Assembly: GCF_021018805.1 (NCBI RefSeq)
Contig: NC_086257.1
Span: 21,675,193 to 21,739,192 of the forward strand
From: Prinia subflava
Taxonomy: Eukaryota > Chordata > Aves > Passeriformes > Cisticolidae
DNA length: 64,000 nucleotides
Direction of reading: 5' to 3'
Below, one piece after another: positions 37,701 to 60,717 of the stretch. Position 1 is the first letter of the stretch. Each line of letters starts with the position of its first letter. The position numbers and the translations under genes are program-made. The notes beneath the pieces were generated by a model that saw nothing but the letters and a program-made list of their open reading frames with translations, was not told where the DNA came from and did not search any database.

Positions 37701-40700
37701 CAATCCTATCTGACTTATCTTGATTTTCTTCTCAGATACATAAAAATAACTCTGGTATTTGTGATATAAAGTTGAGATGTTATTTCCACCAGAATTCTAA
37801 TCTCTTTCTGCAAGTTGAATGGCAAAATAGCTATATGGTTCAAACTTAATTTAAAGGACATGTTTTGTATGTGTGTGTTATCTGTATTAAATTACTTTAT
37901 TTCCCTGAATTTCCTGTTAGTGATGTATTGAAATGAGCAGTTGGGATAAATAGATTAATAACCTAATATAAAGATTTGTATGTAACTCTGTGTCAGGAGG
38001 AAATACTGACCTGACTAATCCATGTTATTCCATTTGGAAAAGCAGCTCTTTCAGTTACTTAGCTGAGGTTCTGACCCGCAGGTCAAATTTGGGATAGTTT
38101 AGGTTCATACTATTTTCATAACAGCTCACATATTAGAAACCACACCAGCTGAGGAGGATCTTTTAGGGAACAGGGAAAGTACACTTCTGATACATTTATT
38201 AGCTGGGATTTGAGAGTAGCTTAAAATCTGGCATCAGGGTTCATATAAATTCATACACACCAGCTGTCCAGCGTTTGATTCATATATGGCTCTGCTCTGA
38301 TCCTATTGCACAAATCCTGGCTGTACAGCACATTACAGGGATGAAGACAAGTTAATCTCTACCTTTAGAGTCTTACCCTCAACAAACCCTTCTTGGCAGC
38401 AGGCAGAACCACTCACCCAGGACTAATTCTGTCTCAATTTATTAGATGAGAAGTGGCAAGACACGAACTTCATGAACCAGAAGCATTCACAAATCTAATC
38501 ATGCAATAGTTTCAAGATGGCTGTAGCAGTCTAGGTGTTGATGTTATCAGTTGCACTGGCAAAATACAGTTTAGTCATATATAGTATAGACTTGTTGGAA
38601 GACATGTTTTTTTAGTTAAATGCATTGAGATTTCATTTACAAATACTGCTTTTATTTACATCAAACACATGGAATTAGCCTTCTTTAAAGTCAATTTTTA
38701 GTGAGATACAGCAGTGTCTCCACAGATTGGGAGAAACTAAGTGTTGTTTAAAATGGTAAATTTGTGTCAGCTAAATCAGTCAAACGTGCAATATGAACAT
38801 GTATTCATGCTTGTGAGTGAAACATATGAATGAAGACATAATCTCATTTGCATTTCCATTGACTTCCCTTTTAGAAAAAGCTGACCCGATTGCTTGAGAA
38901 ATCAGGTGCTGTTTTAAAAAATAGATAAATATTCCAGTATTATTAATAGTCTTAATGTTATTAGTTGTAGGATCAAGGGTTCTTGTTCTGATTCTATGCT
39001 GAGGATCATAAAACTAGAGATTTTAATTGTTCCAGAATCCACAGTCAGCAAAATAAATAACTTTTGGAAAGGAAAAAAGCAGTTATGCCAGCATTATGTC
39101 ATACAAGAGCATGAAATATGTTTTCTTAATTGGAGTAAGGTGCCACTGGAGAGGCTGTGGGGCTAAATTCTAATCCTAGATATGTGGGCACAGACTCTCA
39201 GAGTCTGAGATTAGAGTGTAATCCTAAAACTGGATTGAGAACGATACATTCCCTAAAGAAAGGAAAATAACTATATTTATACTGTGTGTCAGCCAGCAGA
39301 GTTTGTGTTGCATGCCTTCACTGCTGGGAGACACGGATCTGCCCGTTCTCCACCAGCTGATTGGTAAAACTGTGAGCAGCAAGTCACTGATTTTAAACAC
39401 CCTGTTCTCAGCAAGCAAGCAAGGCTTAGTGCTAGTAAACAAAATCCTTCAGGAACTAAGCTGGGTTCATGACAAAATCTCTCTTGTTCCCCTTGGAATG
39501 GCTGCGGGCAAGGGGAGACTAAAGCAGCATTCAGCCTGGGCAGTGGGCTAAACCCTTAGGTGATGCTTTGTGCTGAGCACAAACACACAGCGAGGGCCTG
39601 CAAAGCCAGCGGGGTGACAGAGACAGATGAAAACGGAGCTGAATTCCTGCTGTTTGATGTGGCACTGGAGGCACAGAGATCCAGGACAGCCAGCAGCCGA
39701 GGGGGAGCTGTGCCGGGCGCTTACCCCTCTCAGCTCGGCCTGTGACCACGGGACTGCTCTCTGCACGGCCACGGGGCTGAGATTTATTTGTATTTGTGGC
39801 AGCACCCAAAGGTTCCTCTGGGACCACTCTGAGGGCTTTAACAACTCCTGTTAAAAAAAGTACAATAGCTGAGCAAGAACTAATGAGAATAGTGGAGAAA
39901 GTGTGTGTATGCACTCACAGAACGCTGTGCACCCACCCTGGATCCTGGCAAACGGGCACAGGGATGGGTCTTTCTATTACATCAGTTATATACACAGAGA
40001 TAAAAACATGATGTCATTTGTTTTCCTTGTGGATTTATTTCATAATTAGGAATGACACTTGAAACATTATCCTCTTTGACTCTTTCAGAAGCCTAGAGAT
40101 TGCAAAATATGGCAAAAGTGGGATCAGTTAAAAGGAAATTAAATTCTGTATTTTTTACTTTTTGATAAGTATTATTGTTAAAGCATTAAAAGTATTGTGT
40201 TGCTTTTTAATTTTATTTTTGAATACTGGAAATGGAAACCATGGGACAGAAAGCTTTCTGATCACTGGAGGGTCAGGCTGGTATTACCAAATGAAATGCA
40301 GCTGAATTTTAGTGGGATTTGTGTCTCACTTTTACATGAAATGTCAGTGCAAATGACAACTCGCTCAGTGCCCAAAGTAACCAGGTACTGGAAAGAGGAA
40401 CAAGTTTTAGGTAGACTATTTAAAATTACTTTAATTTAGCACTTCCTTAACTTAACTGGCTAACTAAGAGTTTGAATCTAGAAAATTTGTACTGAATCAT
40501 TGGTACCTGCCCTTTTTAGTTAGGATATTAAATACCGCAACAGTATACCTTGGATTTTCCAAAATCCTACATTTGATGAGTCTTCCACCACTAAGGTAAA
40601 TAAATTTGATGTGGACTTCCAGCATTAATTATTTCAGGTCAGATTTTTTTAATACAAAGCAAAATACAATGCACACACATCTTAAAAAATATTTGCAGGT

Positions 40701-41934
40701 ATGTTAAAACAGATGTCACATGCTAAACCCACTATTGTTATCCAAATTCATGTATGAAGTCACAGGTTTTAATACAAACTTCTTCCCCGTGTGAGATTAG
40801 CATGTGAAATTGCTCACCTGACCCTGTGAACAGGCTCAGAAATTACCATCTCAAACAGACTGAATATCTTCAGCTCCAGTTTGAAGGATCAGACCATGAG
40901 AGAATTACTTGAGTTGGGATTACCTCCCTCTCTTACTCTTTCCATATTCTGCTGCACTGTGGAGGTTTGGAAATTCACATTTTCTAACTAAGGGACTTGA
41001 ATTTTTCACTCCAAAGACAACGTAATAGTGCCCAAGCCTTTCTCAGTCTACAGCTTATTCTGCTCACATAGCCAGATAATAACAAAATGTAAATAATGCT
41101 CATTACCTTATATGATATTTTAAGAAATTTTATCTCGCTGTGTACATTGGTGTTCCACAAAGCTGCCAGTACTGGGGTTTGTTATGATGACCACACACAT
41201 ACAGCCAAAACTTTCAAAACTTTGGGTAAATCTAATGTAGATACATCAGACTAAAGCAGCCAAATATATCTTGTGATGATGGCCTTGATTAATTCTGATT
41301 GCACGCTGATGTGAAAATCAACTGCACCAGGAAATAACTATAAAATATTGAGATTTTTCTGATTTACTTTAAAAGATAAATTTACACAAAGATGAAGGTA
41401 AATATATTAACAATCACTTAGCTTTTAAGAATATTTTGTTATGGATAGATGAGACAGGGAAAAATTTGTACATATATAACAAGCAATGCAATCTGATTCC
41501 AAAGTCATCTAGAAAAATACTGAATACGCAAGGACAAACCATCCCAAAGTAAAATCCTCTGTTTGCAAAACAGTTCTTTAAATATTTCTAAAATGATCAT
41601 GTTATGTCATAAGAAATACGGTATTTGCACTTGAATATGCAGAATTATTTACCCATAAGAGTACCTATAGCAGATTGCTGAGAAATCAGCGTAGAGTTAA
41701 TGACATACTTTACTTTTTCTGTATCACCCTGCCTATTCCTAACTTTGTGCACTCAAGCGCTGCTCTTAAATAAAGTCACCACAAACAAGTTTGCTTTGAT
41801 CTGCTCCCTTTCTGCTGTGAGACAAGTCTTTCCTATTTAATCTGAAAAATCACTCACCTTTTGGTATTACTTAACAGGTGTTTCATCACCACTTACAGTA
41901 AAACCCCAGCACTTTTTATTTAATGTATACTTAC
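34759..41934. other. SAMD7 upstream region, no coding sequence seen
   Basis: Probably 5' UTR intron of SAMD7 if the candidate first exon near 42 kb is correct. It contains a CR1 terminus (36561-36620), an AT-rich block (35300-35355), a 13-base direct repeat (36203-36215 and 36293-36305), and a TATA/TAATCC-bearing block near 39.2 kb. No open frame has domain-like content. Confidence 0.6.
36561..36620 (+). mobile_element. CR1 LINE 3' end
   Basis: Plus-orientation terminus: CATGGGACTAGAGGGCCTTA, GAGGTCCCTTCCATTCCAAA, then TTCTGTGATTCTGTGAT. It is the canonical CR1 end with two copies of the terminal 8-mer. Confidence 0.85.
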
Positions 41935-42200
41935 GTCTAGTGTGCAGACCTTAGTTTTGGGTACAATGAAGCCACCATGAACATCCAAGAGTGTGTTCCT
42001 TTTCTATGAGTCTTCCTTCCAGGCTGCCTCAGTAATGTGTTTGGCAGCTTTTAGAACACATCAAGATTAGCGTGTCAAAAACTGCCTTAACTAACGCTGA
42101 CTTTACTTTAAATACAAACTGAACTTGTCTTGATTAGCTCTCATCCCTGCTCCTAAGCCCTCCCCGCTCTGACATCACAAGCCCTTCTCCAATACCATCC
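41935..42200 (-). promoter_or_regulatory. SAMD7: Candidate SAMD7 promoter and noncoding first exon
   Basis: The minus strand shows a strong splice donor (GTAAGTAT, plus-strand positions 41927-41934) after a stretch with no long open frame. Upstream are two GCTAATC elements (42065-42071 and 42132-42138) of OTX/CRX type and a TGACATCA element (42170-42177). The first SAMD7 coding exon begins one base before its ATG, so such an upstream exon must exist. Its placement here is inference. Confidence 0.35.
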
Positions 42201-44079
42201 CTTAACCAGGCTGTAAAAACATAATTACACGAAGAGCACTACACTGAGCTGATAAACCTATTTCACATTTAACCTGCTAAGCCGTTGTTAGCTTTTAAGA
42301 TGCTTGATGCATTCACTTAAAATCTTCCTGTTCCACCAAGAAATACAAGATGAGGTTTGGAACTGCTTGGCTCTCCCCTGTTGTGTTACCTATTCATACA
42401 GATTTTTAGGAAGGATGCACTTCTGACTTGGCAAGGAGTTATCCCAGAAGTGTGATACCCCAGAGCGGTGTATCCAATGGGATTGGGGGAGCTGCAAGGT
42501 GGAAATCCTGTTAAGCATATTGTGAGGCTAACACAGGGATCAGTTGGTTATACTGCTCAAGCCTCCAATTTACTCCTTAATTCTCACTGGCCATGAGTTG
42601 GCTCTCAGAACCAATGCCTAGAAATGGCAAGTTTGGAAATATCAGGGAGTGCTTAGCTTCTTCCAATGTCTGTGTCAATTGATGGGATATTTGTTAATCC
42701 TTAATCAGATGCCTAAAATTCATCAGGTGCTCACTGCAACGACAAAATATTGCCCCTTGTTCTCTCTGAAACACTAACACAGTGCCTAAACCTGGGGCAA
42801 ATGGGCTCATTCCTACTGAAAATCACTCTCAGGGAATTGTTATCATTAGCAAAGGGCTGTAATTCTGTTCTGCTTCTGCACAACCTCACACAAAACAAAT
42901 TCTTTTTTATAACAAAAAAGATATTGTTTTTAATGTGGGATTATTTAAGTGACTGTGACTGTAAATATTATTGTTGTAAATCCCATCGTGGCAATTTTGT
43001 TGCTGCCTGGACCTTCTTTATACAGAAGGAAATCACATCAAAAATATTGCTTTAAAAATCTTCTACTGGGTTTTAAAAAAAATGTTGGGGTCTTCCTTTT
43101 AAAAAATTAAATTATTAGAGACGAGTTAAAATAAACCGAGAATAATTTTCATGTGGTTGTGCAAATCTTTGCATGTGCAGGCAGACAAGGAAACAAAGGA
43201 GCATTCTAGGCTTAAAGATAATTTTCACCTTGTATTCAGTCCACTCAATCTGTAGCTGCCTATGACTTGAAATGTAGTGGGTAGATAGTCCTGAGAAAAG
43301 TTCTTTTACTGGGATGAGGCTGAAGCAGATGCTGTATAAGATGTGGGGTTGCCCAAACAAATAAAAGTAAAAACTTCCATCAGCATCCATTTTTTCATCA
43401 GATGTTTTAGTCTGTGTGAATCACGTTTCAGGAAAACCACAAAAAGTTCATTATCAGAAAAAATGACTTCCTGAGGCAGAAACAAACCCAGCAATATAAT
43501 AAGGTTATATATTTATTTTTCCTGTTTTACCTAATGAGGGAAGTTTGGAAGGAGAGACACTGCTTCAGAGCATCTCTGGCATGTAGCCCTTGGATTCTGG
43601 CACAGCAGCAGGATTGCTGCGTGCTGTAGTGAACTGTGACAAACACAGTTCATAAAGATGCTTCAGTAGTTCCTCTCCAGAGAAAAGCAAGTTGTTCCTG
43701 ACTGGATGTTGCAAGCCTCAGACAGGAGTGCATTTCTGAACCTCACTGTGGTCTGTGTGTCCCTCAGCATTCCTGTTCCTGCTGGGTGTCTTCACCTTAA
43801 AATGGCAAACCTCCAAAGGAGGGAGAGAGAGACATGTAGGAAATGAGTTATGAGAAGAAGAAATTAATGAGTTTTGGGCAGTTTGGGTACTATTCTAAAG
43901 CTGAATTAAAACCAAGGAGATTCTCTCAATTCATTTCCAAAGAAATGTTAACTGCTACCCATCTTTCTCAATTCCTGAAGTACCAGGATCTACCCTTATG
44001 CTCCCTTTTGACAAAATCTATGGCAGACATAGCTCAGCTGACAGCATTTATGGTCTTCAAAAATGGAAGGTAAAAATTG

Positions 44080-44122
44080 TATTAGACAAATTTATTGTCT
44101 AATATTTAATAATTGTCTAATA
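44080..44122. repeat. Short perfect inverted repeat plus extra arm copy
   Basis: TATTAGACAA (44080-44089) and its exact complement TTGTCTAATA (44095-44104) with a 5-base loop, then a second copy of the right arm at 44113-44122. AT-rich; no target-site duplication or coding content, so no mobile-element assignment. Confidence 0.8.
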
Positions 44123-46497
44123 ATTAATAGTTCAAGAATTCTGTTAGCTATCAAAATGTAGTGCTGGAATGGATTTGTAGAAATAGAGAACCTGCTAAAC
44201 TAGAGCCTAAGCAGGTTTTAATCCATTCTTTCTAAACACTGTTTGTCCTATGTGAGGAAGCTGTGAAAGAGTGATAATCCCTGTTTCTCCTTATCAAGTT
44301 TACTGGAACAAGATAAAAATCTAGTTGTCTCCACTTTGATGGAGATACATCATGAAATGAACTGATACAGAACTTGATAAATGGCTTATTTATCACAGGT
44401 CAGCCTGTCTTTTTCCAACATGAAATCTGTGTTCAGACATATCAGATTCTTTAGCTAAACCTCACTTCCTGCCACATTTCCCCCAGAAAGGTCTAATCTA
44501 GAAGAGCACAGTTGCCACAAGCAAAGTAAAGAGGGTGTTCTGATGGATGGGGTAGGAAATCTGGGACCAGTTCAAGAATGAACTTGAACAGAAGCTGTGT
44601 CCTAGGATTAGAAACAAACACCAGACTTTGCAGTGACACACTGCCTTAGAAATGGGGTCTTGGTCAACAAGAAATTGAAAAACAACCAGAGAAGGGAACA
44701 AGCAAACCTGTGTGACTGTCACTGCAATGGACTGGCTGCACAGAATGTCCTTCAAGCTGGAACACTCCTTGGGAGTTGATTTTTTCCCTGATCCCCTTGG
44801 TTGCAGGGTAGATGATTTTGCTCCTTCCTGAGTTGCAGGACACTGAAAAGTGCCCACCTTTGTTGTTCCCCTGTACTAAATTCACACTGACAAGGTCAGC
44901 AGATACTGCAAAGGGAACAGGTTGCAACATGATTGGTTGTTTAGTGGAAAAGCATTCCATTTACTTCTGTTCTTGAGAGAATTTGGAGAGACTATGTGGA
45001 TTACACAGCTCTCTTGTTCCTAAGGGAAATCTGGAAATTAATCAGGGAGAACTGGAGCCAAACTTCGGGCAAAACTGAAACTGCTCAATTTTGCTTAGTG
45101 TGGCTGATCTTAATTCCAAAATTAATTCCAATGAGTGAACCTCTGGGGTAGAACCCTCAAGTGTTAGCAAATACAGCTAACCCTTGAAAATTCCTTTAAA
45201 TTCCTTTGAAAAGTCAATTGACCAAACATTGTAGAAAGAATACTGGGTTTTATGTGACCTTGGATCCAAATGGTTTAGAAGCTCTGGATTTAAAATCATA
45301 CAAGTTGAGGTTTCAAAGACCTGAATTTTTGTTTGGCTAACATGGTGTAAAACAAGACTGATAGGTTTTGGTCAAAACTTTCAAACTGGCCATGTGCTGA
45401 AAGAGAAATGTATTGGTAAAATTAAATTTTAATGAAAGCTGCACTGGGCCGTGTTCCTGTAATTTATGAAATTTCTGGACATAGCTTTTAAATGGGAGTA
45501 ATAATTAGTGAAGCAAATCACAATACACATAAGACCTTTAATGAAAGTATTTTATGGTACATATGTTGTCATATTTGCTTGTTTAATGATTTTTTCATTA
45601 CCTTTTGTATGAGTTTAGGGTATTTTTGGATGTGGAAAGACAAGTTATGACAACATTGCTATCACATTCAAAAATAAAAGTGTTAAATAAATACTCTTTT
45701 TTAAAGTAACTTTTGAAACAACAGCTACAGTACAGGGATTGGATTCTATCACTAAGGATGACCCTAAAAATGGTTTATAACTAGCTCCTATATCTGCATA
45801 AATTTACTCTCTCTGGCAACACACATTCAGGCTGAGGTTCCACAGAGTGCAATGGGGAGTTCTGCTGAGCTATCCAGCTCCATTGTACCAGATGGTACCG
45901 TATGGAGGTAACACTGATCCTGTGACTCTGTTGATTTGTAATTAGGTTTCTAGTAATTAATATAGTTTGCAGGCCTTGCATGAACTCTGCAGATTGCCCA
46001 TTCATGTAAATGATTAACTGAAAGGGGATTAATCCTGGCAGAAGTTCAACCAAAAAGAATTTTCCAGGCTGAAAATCTTCTCTATCAGTCTAGTATATTG
46101 TAATAGAGACTGAAAGTTAAGTTTGCATTTGTGTAGATCCATTTTAAAAGGAGGAACTTGATATCTGAGTGTTAAAAGTATCTGCACCATGTGTAAAAAT
46201 GTACATTTGCTGCAATAGATCTATAAGTCACTTTTTATGGATTTCAAAATGCATATTCAATATGACATAGTAGTTGGAAAATCTACTTATTGTCACTACT
46301 ATTTAATAGAAGGTAATGTAAATTCTGGCTTTAAAAAAATTTATGTGGTTTAGAATTCTACAGTTTGTGTTTAGCTGCCCATGCTGGAATATGCAAAGGT
46401 TGGAATTCTTATAGCTATAATAAATCAGTGACAACAGGGGCTGTCACACAGCTCTGCACACAACCAGTTCATCCAGCACTAGCCCTTGCAAGACTGT

Positions 46498-46740
46498 CAC
46501 AGAATCCCAGGATAATTTGGGTTCAAAGGAGCTTTAAACCTCCTCCAGTTCCAACCCCATGCCCTGGGCAGGGATGCTTTCCACTCTCCCAGGTCGCTGC
46601 AAGCCCCATCCAACCTGCCCTTGAACCTGGCCTTGTCCTGCCCAGTGTGCAGCCCCTTCAGGTCAGGCAGGCATTCCCTGGGGAATGGTGCTCCCAGCCC
46701 ACTGTGTGTGCAGTCTCTTCTGGAGGATTTTGTCAACCCT
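46498..46740 (-). mobile_element. CR1 LINE 3' fragment
   Basis: Reverse-orientation CR1. The plus strand starts CACAGAATCCCAGGATAATT and runs through CCTCCAGTTCCAACCCCATG, CCCTGGGCAGGGATGCTTTC and CCCCATCCAACCTGCCCTTG. The first 145 bases are clear; the tail is diverged. Confidence 0.85.
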
Positions 46741-49189
46741 AAAGCCAGTCCCTGGGGCTCTGTGGATCACTTGGCTATAAAGAAATCAGCATCAAATCAG
46801 TGGTGACACGTTTGGCACAAGCAGCGCAGCATCAGTGCCAGCTGAGGGTTCCCAGCTGTTCAGGCAAGGCTCAGTTCCCTGCCTCAGTTATGAGGGCTCA
46901 AAGTCAGAGGATAAATGGAAGGGACAGAGCAGGAGAGAGAGGATGGAAGGAGCTGTGGAGAGCATGGTTTGGTGCATGTGGCTGTAAAAGATGAGGGCAG
47001 CAAACCTGGTGCTGAACCAGGCCACTCTTCCCTTACCCTGCCTTGGCAGCAGCTCCTGGCACGGGTGTTCTGAGTCAGCACAGCCCAAGAGTGAGACACC
47101 TGCACCTGCCAAAGTCAGTCATGGGCAATGAACATTTTTCCAGCCCCATCAATTCCTTGCTCCATGCAACTGCCCCCAAGAAATCGAGTCAAGCTAGAGA
47201 ACCCTGCAGAGGGAAAGCTGGGGAAGGGAACTGCCACAGAAGCAAACAAGCACAGTGTTATTAAGTGCTGCAGGACTCAGATTATCCAAAATCTCTAACA
47301 GATAAATATCCCAAATCATTACATTCTATACAAATATTGGGCTGAGTGCCTCCCTGATGTAACTGTGATTGTATGACAGCAAGGATAGGTTTAGTCCAGT
47401 GTGTTTAGACTGTATTATTTTAACCAGATGCTTGGGGGTTTGTTCTCCTTTAGTGGATAATAAGGGCCATCCAAAACAGTTGCTGATTTGCTTGGGTTTC
47501 ATTGAAAGAGACACTGCTAAAGGGAGAGGAAATCCCCAAAATGATACTCAGTGATTAACCACATAGAATATAGGATTTCAGTGTTTGCAAATCCTTTTTT
47601 TCAAATGAACTTGTGGCACTAATCCTCTAATGGCATTATTTCTTTGGAATATATGCCGGATTAAGGAGTCACAATGAGGCAAAGTACAAAAATCCACATT
47701 AATCTCTCCCCGATGGATGCTGTGTGGGATGCAACTTAAACTATTTTGTTCCAAAATTGGTTCTGTTCCTAACCTTGCCCCAGGTCTAGACAGAGGGAAG
47801 GGTAGATATAAACAAGTGTGACACTGAGCACTTGGCAGATGGTCACAGGCCATTTAACTGGATAGAAAGGGGAAGGCAACTATTATTTTTAAACTCCAAA
47901 AGCTAAGCCTGCCCTGTGCTGCCCATGACATGCTGCAGGAAGCAGACACAGGGCTCTGACAGGAGCAGGACACCTGTTCAGGAGTGTGGCAGGGAGGAGA
48001 TGGACAGAGCAGCTCACAGGGCACAGCAGGGCCTGACTGTCGTGATATAACGTGATATAATGTCCACAGCACAGCCTGGGCCTATTGCAAAGCGCTGCTC
48101 GTGTTTACATCCCAGTGCAGCCACCTCACTCTCCTTACCCTGCTTTTTTGGGAGATAATCTTGTTATTACCCCTTCCCTCATAACTAATATTAAAAAAAG
48201 TAAAGATTTGCTTTTTAGGAAGAGGAGACCAGCTCACTGTGTTTCCCTTTTCATTGCATTGCAGGGATGCTGTCGTAGTGCCCTGGGGTATTGTCACTGT
48301 CATTCAACAGCCCCAAATGGTGAAAGAGCTTCTGAATTGGCAACACATCACCTGAAATACTGATGTCAGAGTATGTGAGTTAGTCCAGCCTAACCACTGT
48401 AACTGGTGCTTAGCATGCTTAAGGATTTCCCCAGTTTCACAGGACAGAGATTATCAAATATTCCCATTCCAAGTTCTCACTGAACTGCAGTGGGAATGGA
48501 GAAGTCTTGGGCCAGGAGAAGCTGGGACATGTTCAAAAACTTGGGTTGCTTGGTCTCTGCTTCATTCCCAGTCATTCTGTTATTCAGCACAAGCAAAGAA
48601 CTGTCAAATTCTGTTCTTTACCTACAGAAATGCTGTGATTTTCCATTGTCTGCATAGCTGAGATGCCTGACACATGAATTAGCACAAATTCCTGATGTGG
48701 ATAGAGGTCTGTAGTGAGATGCTGATTTCAGAAACTGAGACAGGACAGCCACCCCTGGTGTCAGAAAACTGTAAAGCCAACTTGGAGATCCTTTCTGTTT
48801 GGGAACAGAAGCATGGCCTCCTTTTCTGCAGAGAAAGATGGTTGATCACAATGGTTTTGTGCATTTCTAGCTGTTGTAAATGTTTCCCAGCATGGTACCT
48901 CTCATGGGCAAGAGGATTTTCCTGAAACTTTAAGTTTTTCTTCTCATCTTACCCTGTTGACTCCTTGCAACACCTCATTCCTTTGTTTAGTTTCACATGG
49001 AGTCAAGCCTGTCCTCAGGCTGGTGTCTGCTCAGCTGCTTGCAAAGGAATGGTTGGTTTTGTTTACCAGCTTTATCATTCCCCACTAAAATCACTCCAGT
49101 TTGCATATGTCTTTAGTGTGTACAGACCCGTGGATGGTCCCTTGTACTTAAGGAAGTATAAATTATATTGCACCAGGTGCAGACAAAGG

Positions 49190-49310
49190 TGAGCAGGAAA
49201 TGATGAGGGAAATGGAGAGTTTGGCCCATGAGGGAAGAAGGGCTTGGCTGGTCTAGCCTGCAAAAGGGAAGACCCCATAGACTGAAAAGGATTATCAGGG
49301 CTAAAGAGAT
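49190..49310 (+). mobile_element. Degenerate CR1-like fragment
   Basis: Resembles the CR1 block that usually reads TTTAGCCTGGAGAAGAGAAG; here it is CTAGCCTGCAAAAGGGAAGA, preceded by GGCCCATGAGGGAAGAAGGG. Old and diverged, so moderate confidence only. Confidence 0.4.
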
Positions 49311-49380
49311 TTGGCATAAATGGCCATGAGTGGTTAAGACAGAAATTATGATGTTAACCATTGAGGAAATCAGACTTTAG

Positions 49381-49411
49381 GACAGACAGACAGACAAAAA
49401 AAAAAAAAAAA
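49381..49411 (+). repeat. (GACA)n followed by poly(A)
   Basis: About four GACA units, then sixteen A. Simple sequence; possibly the tail of an old retroposed fragment. Confidence 0.8.
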
Positions 49412-50080
49412 GTATACTGGAGTCTGAGGTATATCTAAGGTGTGTCCAATGATTGCGTTGTAATGCTGTATGATGGTGTTGCCCAGAAGATGATTGTGAC
49501 TTCTTCTCTTGTGTCTCCTGTTGCCCAAAAATGATCAGGAGTGTCCGTCCTCCCTTTTTCTTACTGAGCTGTGCAACATCCAGCTGACAGCAGGGCTCTG
49601 CTCAGCCCCGGCACTATTGAGGACCAGCATGGACAAAACGGGTGGGAAAACAAAGGGCTTTTCTTCAGGTACTCCTGTAATCTGATCTCTGCGATGACTC
49701 AGCCTCTTCTAACAACAGCTGTCTCACAAACCATGCAGTGGTGGGAGAGCAGCTGCTGCCACTTCCTGATTTCTTCCTTGGGAGAGATCTAAGCTGGGAC
49801 ATGATCAGAGCGTTTAAATGGACTTGTCAGTCCCAGGAACGGCAGACTTTGGGAGAGGGTACAGAGGAATAAAGGCACCAGGAAAGAGCCCACAAGCCAC
49901 TTATGCAGAGCTGCTGCTATCGAACTGATGAAGACAGAAACTTGTGACAGAAAACTGCACGGAAAGTTCCTGTTAAGGAAAGGAGGGAGGTTTTGTTTAC
50001 ATGTCATGGCTCACCTACCTCACAAACCCTGAAAGTGCTGTAAAAACTGAGAAGTGTAAAAGGGATCCTCAGGTGTACCC

Positions 50081-60717
<10,637 letters not shown>

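Larger units (their letters stand above)
42201..50080. other. SAMD7-LRRC31 intergenic region
   Basis: No gene supported. It holds a perfect inverted repeat (44080-44104), a CR1 copy (46498-46740), a CR1-like degenerate block (49190-49310) and a (GACA)n plus poly(A) run (49381-49411). The last few hundred bases should include the LRRC31 promoter and 5' UTR, but no TATA box stands out. Confidence 0.65.
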
